From the NCBI RefSeq assembly GCF_006538885.1, contig NZ_BJLY01000001.1, forward strand, positions 248,001 to 312,000: a stretch of DNA of 64,000 nucleotides, in the 5' to 3' direction. Each line of letters starts with the position of its first letter. Position 1 is the stretch's first letter. The notes under the pieces were generated by a model. The model made no database searches. It was given only the letters and a program-made list of their open reading frames with translations, and had not been told where the DNA came from. Both the position numbers and the translations under genes were made by a program. Shown one piece after another: positions 8,085 through 14,559 of the stretch. Source of the DNA: Gluconobacter roseus NBRC 3990 (GTDB taxonomy: Bacteria; Pseudomonadota; Alphaproteobacteria; Acetobacterales; Acetobacteraceae).

Positions 8085-9339
8085 ATGAGCGAAAATACTC
8101 CCGATACTGCCACCGTTCTTCTGGCGCGGATTGAACGTCACGAAGCCAGCATTCAGGCTTTCAGTTCTTATGATCCGGTCCGCTTGCGTCATGACGCCGG
8201 TAATGCACCAAAGGGGCCGCTTTCGGGCCTCAGTGTCGGGGTGAAGGATATCATCGACACGGCCTATTACCCGACGGCGCATGGATCACCGATCTACGCA
8301 GGGCATCATACTCCCAATGATGCCGCATGTGTCACTCAGCTCAAGGCGGCCGGGGCCCTGTGTGTCGGCAAGACGGTGACAACGGAATTTGCTTTTTTCC
8401 GGGCTGGTCCGACAGTCAATCCCTATGATTTTTCACGCACGCCAGGGGGGGTCGTCGAGTGGCTCGGCGGCGGCTGTGGGAGCCGGCATGATCGATATCG
8501 GGCTGGCGTCCCAGACGGCGGCTTCTCTTACGCGGCCTGCATCCTATTGCGGCGTAGTGGGGTTCAAACCGTCTTATGGACGTTATGCCGGGGCGGGAAT
8601 CAAAGGGTTAGCACCGTCTTTTGATACGCTGGGCACAATTACGCCGGATGTTAAAACAGCGGTTCTTGCAGACAGCGTTTTAAAAGGGCCGGTTCCGACT
8701 GCCAGTACGGTGAAATCCGCTGTCCCGAAGCGGGTAGGAGTCTGTCGTACGCCCTGGTGGGATCAGGCTGAGGACTCGACCCGTATGGCTTTGCAAAAGG
8801 CAGGTGCCTGCCTGGGTGGAGAGACACCTGTTGAAGACGTCGATCTGTCTGCATTCAAAGCCGCGGCTGACCTGCATGTGACGATCATGAGCTACGAGGC
8901 CTGCCAGGCGCTGGGCTGGGAATATGCCGAGCAACGCGCCTTGCTCAGCAGCCAGATTGTCAGCTTGATCGAAGCGGGACGTGCGATCGGCTATGCGACG
9001 TATCGGCAGGCTCTCGCGGAAGCAGACAGGTTGCGTGCACAGATTGCCGATGTTTTTACGCGTTATGATCTGTTGCTGGCTCCTGCGGCTCCTGGGGAGG
9101 CGCCAAAGAAAGAAGACGGGACAGGCAGCCCGATTTTCAGCCGCATATGGACGCTTCTGCGTTTGCCAACCGTCACGCTTCCCGGCTTTACGGGTGTAAA
9201 CGGCCTGCCAGTCGGGATTCAGCTTCTGGGCGCATTTGGTGAGGATGAATCCCTGCTGGATTATGCCACATGGGCTGAAACGCTTTTTCCTGCACGCCCC
9301 GTTCCCTCCATTTGCGTGCAGGATACCGGTCATGAGTGA
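8085..9339 (+). pseudogene. iacH: IacH-like amidase, frameshifted
   Basis: Two frames together give an amidase-signature protein of about 417 residues. The front frame has the catalytic Lys K54 (GVKDIIDT); after the shift come GGSSSGSAAAVGAGM with the cis-Ser, and ASQTAASLTRPASYCGVVGFKPSYG with the probable nucleophile Ser147 (numbering of the repaired protein). The break is a run of seven G at 8445-8451; six G would give RTPGGSSSGSA, the family signature itself. Start ATG 8085 is preceded by AGAGG. In iac clusters IacH is an amidase family protein whose step is thought to open or hydrolyse an indole-derived amide. Same open question as for the Rieske gene: error, slippery tract or decay. Confidence 0.8.
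8445..8451 (+). other. G7 tract causing +1 frameshift in amidase gene
   Basis: Seven consecutive G inside the codons of the amidase signature GGSSS. With one G removed the coding length is 1254 bases, divisible by three, and every amidase motif falls in one frame. Confidence 0.85.
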
Positions 9340-9892
9340 ACTTCTGACGCGACTGGAAATACTGGAACAGCGTGTTGTCACACTGGAAGCAGAGGCTGAC
9401 ATCCGCAGGATCCAGGCGCGTTACATGTTCCTGTGCGACACACCCTGCCCTGAAGCTGATGTGAAAGACGATGGGCAGCGCGTGGACCGGATTATGGACC
9501 TGTATACTGAAGATGCAGTCTGGGAAGGTGTCGGCGAGTATTATGACAACCAGTTCGGCCGCTGCGTCGGCAAGAACGCAATTCGGTCGCATTTTCAGGC
9601 TTTCTGGGGCCAAAAGCGTGACCCCGAACTTCTGCTGAACGTGCATTATCTGACGTCGGAACAGATCCATGTTCACGGCGATCATGCGGACGGACAGTGG
9701 ATTCATTGCCAACCCTGGATCTTTAGTGATGGATCCTCGCTTCTACGGTCCAGCCGGCTGAACAACCTGTTCCGTCGTGAAGACGGGGTCTGGAAAATTG
9801 CTCGGACACGGACGGAAAACGTGTTTATTTCTCCCCTGAAAAGTGGATGGGCCGAGACATTTCCAAAGCACTCTGTTCTGATGAACCCCTAA
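9332..9892 (+). CDS. iacI: SnoaL/NTF2-like protein (IacI-like)
   Basis: 186 residues. A short N-terminal coiled coil (LLTRLEILEQRVVTLEAEADIRRIQARYM) leads into an NTF2-like fold with LYTEDAVWEG, GKNAIRSHFQAFW and LNNLFRREDGVWKIARTR, as in SnoaL_4-type polyketide-cyclase-like and dehydratase-like proteins. Start ATG 9332 overlaps the amidase by eight bases; a more distal start would lie deep in the amidase gene. A protein of this kind is present in iac clusters (IacI), where its role is unsettled; isomerase, dehydratase or lactonase chemistry is typical of the fold. Confidence 0.65.
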   Translation: MSELLTRLEILEQRVVTLEAEADIRRIQARYMFLCDTPCPEADVKDDGQRVDRIMDLYTEDAVWEGVGEYYDNQFGRCVGKNAIRSHFQAFWGQKRDPELLLNVHYLTSEQIHVHGDHADGQWIHCQPWIFSDGSSLLRSSRLNNLFRREDGVWKIARTRTENVFISPLKSGWAETFPKHSVLMNP

Positions 9893-9917
9893 TCTGTTTT
9901 TACGAAAGACCACGTTC

Positions 9918-10313
9918 ATGCAAAATACTGAAAGCGCTGCATCGGCAGAGATCATCGAACTTCATCGTCTGCTTCAGGACTGGTTTTGTGGAGTGGGCAG
10001 CAGTGATCCGAAGGATATTCTGGATCGCATGACGCCGGACTACATGATGGTGGGGGCGGCCGGGCGTCTGGTGACGTTCGAAATGTTTGCGAAAGTCTTA
10101 CCCTCGCTTCGTGGCAGTCGTCCGGGCCTGGTCATGGAAATCGAGGACGTGAAAGTTCTTCATGCTTTCGAGGGTGGGATGCTTGCATTCTATCGTGAAA
10201 TCCAGACACAGGGAGAGACCAGAACCGAGCGCTGGTCCAGCGTTCTGTTCTGTGCCGCCGGGCAGGGAGAACAACTGCTGTGGAAGCATCTGCAGGAAAC
10301 ATTCTGCTCATAA
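9918..10313 (+). CDS. Second SnoaL/DUF4440-like small protein
   Basis: 131 residues, predicted NTF2-like cone: an initial helix (AEIIELHRLLQDWFCGV), DPKDILDRMTPDYMMVGAAGRLVTFEMFAKVL, then strands IEDVKVLHAFEGGMLAFYREI and ERWSSVLFCA, ending LLWKHLQETFCS. This is a DUF4440/SnoaL pattern. It is the last gene of the catabolic operon, 25 bases after the previous stop, and is followed by a terminator. It may substitute for the small IacB protein of Pseudomonas clusters or act as a second isomerase; neither can be shown here. Confidence 0.6.
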   Translation: MQNTESAASAEIIELHRLLQDWFCGVGSSDPKDILDRMTPDYMMVGAAGRLVTFEMFAKVLPSLRGSRPGLVMEIEDVKVLHAFEGGMLAFYREIQTQGETRTERWSSVLFCAAGQGEQLLWKHLQETFCS

Positions 10314-10330
10314 ACCCAGGCAAGTTTTCC

Positions 10331-10359
10331 GGTTCTTTCTTTTAAAAAAGAACCTTTTT
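10331..10359. terminator. Terminator between the catabolic operon and the MFS gene
   Basis: GGTTCTTT (10331-10338) and AAAGAACC (10347-10354) form a stem followed by five T. It overlaps the stop codon of the convergent MFS gene, and A/T runs lie on both sides of the stem, so it can serve both strands. Confidence 0.75.
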
Positions 10360-11598
10360 ATCAAACCGGGTCGAGCCATAAAGTAGCAACGCCGCCAGCA
10401 GGCCGCCGCCACATGTTACCAACGGCAAGGAAATTGCGACGCCGGCCACATGGTCATCGAGATATCCGACCAGCATTGAGCCACCAGACAGACCAATTAG
10501 CGCATTACAGAAAAGCAGTACTGCCGAAAACTGGGATCGGAATGTTTTTGGAACCGACTGTTGTAAGACAATGGCTGACGGCGGCATCGGCAGTGCGGCA
10601 CAAAAGAACGACATCGCAAAGAGCATGATACCAAACGGGATATTCGGTGAAGCGATAGATCCCCAGAGCAATGCGGGGGCGGACAGGGCACCGGTAATGC
10701 CCATTGTGGCTGCTGGAAATGGATGATTGCGACGGCCAAGGAAATCAATAAGCCGCCCGCTGACATATGCTCCTGCACATCCGCAGAAAATCGCTGTCAG
10801 TCCCATAATTTCCCCGACGCTTTGATGGGAAAAATGTCTGTACCTTAAGAACAGCGCAGGCATCCAGCTCAGGAGGGAAAACAATATGATGGCTGTGGAG
10901 GAATAGCCGAGAAAGTGACAGGTAAAGAATTTCCAGTGAAGTCGAAAAAACCCCCAGGCTGTTTCCGAAGCTGTATCTTCCTTCTGAAAACTGGCGTGAC
11001 GTCTGCCAGGTTCGCGAACAGTCAGTGCAATAAGCAGGGCCAGAGGCAGGCCTGGCAATCCGACACACAGAAAACAGAGTTTCCAGGCAATGATGCCGTG
11101 CCATTCATGTGTCGTATGCAACAGGCCGATCAGCATTCCGCCGAACAGGAAAGCGATACCTGCTCCAATAAAGGAGCCAAGCGAAAACAGTGCGAGTGTC
11201 TGGCCGAGCTTATAAGGCGTGACAATATCAGCCAAAAAGGAATATACGGCTGGAACAAGGGCTGCCTCACCGACACCAACGGCCATACGGCATATGAAAA
11301 GTTGCCAGAAATTTTGTGCAAAACCACAGGAAATCGTTGCTACGCTCCAGATGATGATGCCAGCGACGATGATGGGGGGGCGGGCTATCCGATCACTGAG
11401 GGCTGCAATAGGCAGGCCGAGTATCGAGTACAGAAGCGAGAATGCCAGTCCATTAAGCAGGGCAAACTGAAAATCCGAAAGCAAAAGAGCGGTTTTGATA
11501 GGGCCAACCAGCAAAGCAAGAATTTGCCGGTCCACGAACGAGAGCACATAGGCGCTGGCGAATAACGCAATGATCCCTCGGGGAGAAGCCAAAACCAT
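10342..11598 (-). CDS. Major facilitator superfamily transporter
   Basis: 418 residues with about twelve hydrophobic helices. The N-terminal LSFVDRQILALLVGPIK and the loop LPIAALSDRIARPPIIVAG are typical of the spinster-like/aromatic-acid branch of the MFS, with GVGEAALVPAVYSFLADI in helix 4. It is convergent with the catabolic operon and is the only cytoplasmic-membrane importer in the accessory block, so it is the best candidate for substrate uptake (or export of a product). A poly-C/G7 tract at 11374-11380 inside this gene is in frame. Start ATG 11598 was chosen as the first codon before the first helix. Substrate is inferred. Confidence 0.75.
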   Translation of the reverse strand: MVLASPRGIIALFASAYVLSFVDRQILALLVGPIKTALLLSDFQFALLNGLAFSLLYSILGLPIAALSDRIARPPIIVAGIIIWSVATISCGFAQNFWQLFICRMAVGVGEAALVPAVYSFLADIVTPYKLGQTLALFSLGSFIGAGIAFLFGGMLIGLLHTTHEWHGIIAWKLCFLCVGLPGLPLALLIALTVREPGRRHASFQKEDTASETAWGFFRLHWKFFTCHFLGYSSTAIILFSLLSWMPALFLRYRHFSHQSVGEIMGLTAIFCGCAGAYVSGRLIDFLGRRNHPFPAATMGITGALSAPALLWGSIASPNIPFGIMLFAMSFFCAALPMPPSAIVLQQSVPKTFRSQFSAVLLFCNALIGLSGGSMLVGYLDDHVAGVAISLPLVTCGGGLLAALLLYGSTRFDKKVLF

Positions 11599-11980
11599 GC
11601 CCGCGTCCTTTTCTGTTCGGAAGCGATATGATATGAATATTCATGTGAAATATCCATAAGAACATTCCATTTTAATGTATAATCTTTTTCTAGGAAGAGA
11701 CCGGTTCCAGTGAGGTGGAAGGTCGTCTATCCATCCATAGAAATCGCTTGTTTTTAGGTTTTTTATGAAACCTGAATCAAATTCCTGCCTCCATATCGAC
11801 GGTATCCGCAGTTTTGGGGGATTAAAACAGCGGTAACTATTTTCTGGAGACTATGGGCCGCGTGCGCAATGATGTGCCGATCTGGCGACGAATAAAGCAG
11901 AACGGGGTGGGCAGAAGGCTGAAGAAACTGCGCATCTCTATGTGGCAGTAATCATATTGCATAAGAAATGATATGGACCC
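11599..11980. other. AT-rich intergenic region upstream of the MFS gene
   Basis: No gene is supported in this stretch of about 380 bases. It holds the MFS promoter region with the 12-base palindrome at 11633-11644, an inverted repeat AGGTTT/AAACCT at 11756-11773 without a T-run, and one 32-codon open frame at 11853-11951 with a GGAG in front but no recognisable product. Confidence 0.6.
11633..11644. promoter_or_regulatory. Palindrome ATGAATATTCAT upstream of MFS gene
   Basis: Perfect 12-base palindrome 34 bases upstream of the MFS start codon, inside an AT-rich segment that could hold the promoter. Candidate operator; it does not resemble the palindrome at 1122-1139. Confidence 0.3.
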
Positions 11981-12466
11981 TTATGTCCGGTCATCAGCGC
12001 GCTGGAAACGGATGAGGCTGCGGGACAGCCGTCCCTGAGCCCAGTTCGGCATCTTCCGCCACGGCGTCGTAACGTCTGCGGTTGTGCCGCTGACCACAAC
12101 GGTCCGGCGTTGTTCCGTGCCCACCCATTCTGGTGCCCAGGCTGTCTGAACCTGCGTAATCCACTGGTTTCCCTCGACGCGATAGCGCCCGATATAGGCC
12201 ACCAGCGTTTTCATAAGGGCCGGATAATCGGCTTCCGTTTCAGCTGGATGGCGATGGCTGCCCTCCAGGTTGAATGCCACCCATCCATCAGGCGTAAAAA
12301 TGACCCGTCCGCGTGGTGAAGGGCCCATCGCATTGATGAATGTTCCCGTATCCTTTTCCTCCACTCGGTAGGAAACGAGATTCCAGGTGCCGACAAGCTG
12401 ATCTTTCAGCGTTGGTTGTTTCGGATTTCCGTCATCGGATGTCGTGACTCGAAAGACTGAAGCCAT
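11981..12466 (-). CDS. Lipocalin-like domain protein
   Basis: 161 residues. The segment LVGTWNLVSYRVEEKDTG, followed by NAMGPSPRGRVIFTPDGWVAF, is the hallmark of the lipocalin-like (Lipocalin_5, PF13924) family of small beta-barrel proteins of unknown function. Downstream are YIGRYRVEGNQWITQVQTAWAPEW and a basic tail. No signal peptide is apparent. Start ATG 12466 gives the compact domain; a GTG at 12523 would add 19 residues, but its AAAGG touches the codon directly. Divergent from the LysR gene, whose product probably controls it. Some family members bind or isomerise small hydrophobic compounds. Confidence 0.7.
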   Translation of the reverse strand: MASVFRVTTSDDGNPKQPTLKDQLVGTWNLVSYRVEEKDTGTFINAMGPSPRGRVIFTPDGWVAFNLEGSHRHPAETEADYPALMKTLVAYIGRYRVEGNQWITQVQTAWAPEWVGTEQRRTVVVSGTTADVTTPWRKMPNWAQGRLSRSLIRFQRADDRT

Positions 12467-12604
12467 GCTGTTTTCCCGACCCTGTGTGGCGTTTCTGGGC
12501 GTTCTATAACGCAGGCCGATCACCTTTCAGTAGGCGCATCATCGGAAAGGGAATATTACGTCAGATGCAAGAATGAATCGAATTCCGCTTTTAGGGGGCT
12601 CAGG

Positions 12605-13516
12605 ATGCGCCATGACGAAACAGGGGACCTGCGCTTCTTCGCCCATCTTGTCGCCTCCGGCAGTCTGACCGTCTGTGCCCGCAATCTCCAGACATCGCCC
12701 GCGACTGTGTCCCGTCGTCTCGCCCGTCTGGAAAGCCGGCTGGGCAGCCTGCTGGTCGTCCGGAATACGCGGCATTTCGGGCTGAGTGAAAACGGGCGGA
12801 TCTACCATGAGCGCGCCGTGGAAATTCTCGCGCTCGTTGACAGTCTGGAAGAGGAGATTTCATCCAATACCAATATTCCCCGGGGAACGCTCGGGATCGG
12901 CGCTCCGGTAGAACTCGGGCGACGCCTGATAGCACCTTTTCTGGCCACTTTCAGTGCCACGCATCCGGACCTGCTGGTCAATCTGGCACTGGCCTCGGAA
13001 GGTTTTTATGACACCAGTGATTCTCTCGATGTCGTCCTGCGTCTGGGCCTTCCTGATTCTCCGGATGCGGTTGTCACCAGACTGGCCTCGACAGTGCGGG
13101 TCCTATGTGCATCGCCTGAGTATCTGGCCCGCCATCCCCCGCTGGTAACGCCGCAGGACCTGGCGACCCATCACTGTCTCTGTCTGAGGCGCAACAAGAC
13201 AATGGCCCTTCTTGACCGCTGGGTCATCGGTAACGATCTGCAGACGGAGATCATTACGGTCGAACCCCGTCTTTCGAGCACGAATGCTGAGATCATCCAT
13301 GACTGGGCGCTTTCGGGAGAAGGAATCGCCTACAAGCTCCTTTGCGATGTGAAGCATGATCTGGAACAGGGAAGGCTCATGCGGATTTTCCCTGATCTGC
13401 AAGGGGAGAAAATCGACCTTCATGCCGTGTTGCCCAACCGGAAATATACGCAGGCCAGTGTCCGCGCCTTCCTGCACAGTCTTAAGTCCCATCTGCGTGT
13501 TGCTGGTTTCTTTTAG
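12605..13516 (+). CDS. LysR-family transcriptional regulator
   Basis: 303 residues. N-terminal winged helix-turn-helix (LRFFAHLVASGSLTVCARNLQTSPATVSRRLARLESRLG...LLVVRNTRHFGLSENGR), linker helix, then a periplasmic-binding-protein-like effector domain beginning IPRGTLGIGAPVELGRRLIAPFLATF. The shape is that of the large group of LysR repressors/activators beside divergently transcribed oxidoreductase genes. AGGGGGC precedes ATG 12605. It is divergent from the lipocalin-like gene with 138 bases between, the usual arrangement for LysR and its target. It could also act on the catabolic block, but nothing in the sequence shows that. Confidence 0.85.
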   Translation: MRHDETGDLRFFAHLVASGSLTVCARNLQTSPATVSRRLARLESRLGSLLVVRNTRHFGLSENGRIYHERAVEILALVDSLEEEISSNTNIPRGTLGIGAPVELGRRLIAPFLATFSATHPDLLVNLALASEGFYDTSDSLDVVLRLGLPDSPDAVVTRLASTVRVLCASPEYLARHPPLVTPQDLATHHCLCLRRNKTMALLDRWVIGNDLQTEIITVEPRLSSTNAEIIHDWALSGEGIAYKLLCDVKHDLEQGRLMRIFPDLQGEKIDLHAVLPNRKYTQASVRAFLHSLKSHLRVAGFF

Positions 13517-13543
13517 GCGGATGCAAGCTCGCCCATCTCTTAC

Positions 13544-13681
13544 TCAGACGTGATATGACGCCTGTCTCTTGGTCGATCGAACAGGATTATTCTGATGCAG
13601 GGCAGCGGTGTTGGCGTTCTGGACAAGTGCACGGAGTTGATGCGCTGCCTGTTCGGGCGGCAACATGACGGTGAACCGCAT
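13544..13681 (-). CDS. Small open frame of 45 residues, unrecognised
   Basis: ATG 13681 to TGA 13544 encodes a 45-residue polar peptide beginning MRFTVMLPPEQAAHQL. I do not recognise it. It overlaps the tail of the decayed integrase in another frame and may be the end of the broken recombinase or a small gene carried by the former island. Confidence 0.25.
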   Translation of the reverse strand: MRFTVMLPPEQAAHQLRALVQNANTAALHQNNPVRSTKRQASYHV

Positions 13682-14335
13682 GGCTTTCGGACGTCACTGC
13701 GGCAAGCAGGCGGTCATATTCGCTGGCTTCTGTCATGTTGGGAGGAAAAGGGGGCGTTGGGCTCTCCGGAGCGTCTTCCTGCAGTCGTCGGTTGCGCTTG
13801 CGATCGGCGCCTGTCGGCCGCTTGATCATGCGTCCCGAAGCCGGGTTCAGCGAGAGCGGGACATCCCATTCGCTCATGGCATGATTGAGGATGGAGGCCA
13901 AGAGATTGAGCCGCTTGACGACTGTCGCAGCGGCCAGATCTTGCCCTGACGGTCGCGAAAGCCTCGAACTGCTGGAACTGTCAGGCGAGAGAGATTCAGG
14001 TCTGCGATGGGATCGCGAAGCAGTGCCGGGATATGGCCTGTCCGGTCAGCCTCGCGGTGAGCCATGCATTCGTCACGGTAGCGCTCAATCAGGGTTCGGA
14101 GCACGAGGCCATCCAGGGCCCGGACGTCGATATGACGCCCTTCGCGCACTTTGACCGAGGTTTCCTCGAGCCACGCGCGGGCAAGACGGGCGGTGTCAAA
14201 TGTTCTGGTGATCCGCTGGCCGCTGACCGGCTTGCGGGCCCTGTATTGCTTGGGCCCCCGGCAATTCACGCCATCAGGCAGAGGGCGTCCTGTTGCAGGA
14301 TCTTTGGCATTCTCGGCGGACTTTATACGGGCCAT
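13587..14335 (-). pseudogene. Tyrosine-type integrase remnant
   Basis: The first frame (from ATG 14335) encodes an integrase arm/N-terminal region: RTFDTARLARAWLEETSVKVREGRHIDV, then YRDECMAHREADRTG and LSRLTVPAVRGFRDRQGKI. Near 13931-13942 the frame shifts, and the core-binding helix continues in another frame (LAAATVVKRLNLLASILNHAMSEWDVPL, NPASGRMIKRPTGADRKRNRRL). The catalytic domain with R..H-x-x-R..Y is absent; the frame closes after EYDRLLAAVTSE. It sits about 110 bases from the 3' end of tRNA-Glu, transcribed away from it, the usual place for the integrase of an element inserted in a tRNA gene. Clearly non-functional as read. Confidence 0.75.
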
Positions 14336-14349
14336 GAGACGGAATCGTC

Positions 14350-14369
14350 ATTGGTCCAGAATTGGTCCA
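14350..14369. repeat. Direct repeat ATTGGTCCA x2
   Basis: ATTGGTCCA occurs at 14350-14358 and again at 14361-14369, one helical turn apart (11 bases), between the integrase remnant and tRNA-Glu. Candidate arm-type recombinase site or promoter element of the lost element. Confidence 0.4.
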
Positions 14370-14442
14370 AAATCGCTACTTAATTTTTTGGTTTTGGCGC
14401 CCGATATAGCTCTAAATTGCTGATATCATTACCAAAAAAATT

Positions 14443-14518
14443 TGGTGTCCCGTACGGGATTCGAACCCGTGTTGCCGCCGTGAAAGGGCGGTGTCCTAGG
14501 CCTCTAGACGAACGGGAC
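14443..14518 (-). tRNA. tRNA-Glu (UUC)
   Basis: Cloverleaf on the minus strand: acceptor GTCCCGT/ACGGGAC, anticodon stem CCGCC/GGCGG with loop CTTTCAC (anticodon TTC), T arm GGGTTCGAATCCC, and encoded ACCA end. 76 bases. The 3' end faces the integrase remnant, consistent with use as an attachment site. Confidence 0.95.
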
Positions 14519-14559
14519 TGGAGGCGTGAGCGGGTGTATAGGGGCGTCTTTCGGGGGCG

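Noticed and set aside
11374-11380. G7 tract in the MFS gene as a third frameshift
   Set aside because: The transporter reads through it in frame (RPPIIVAG), so there is no disruption here.
11853-11951. 32-codon open frame with GGAG upstream in the region before the MFS gene
   Set aside because: Short, basic, without recognisable family or neighbours that depend on it; may be chance. Kept only as a note.
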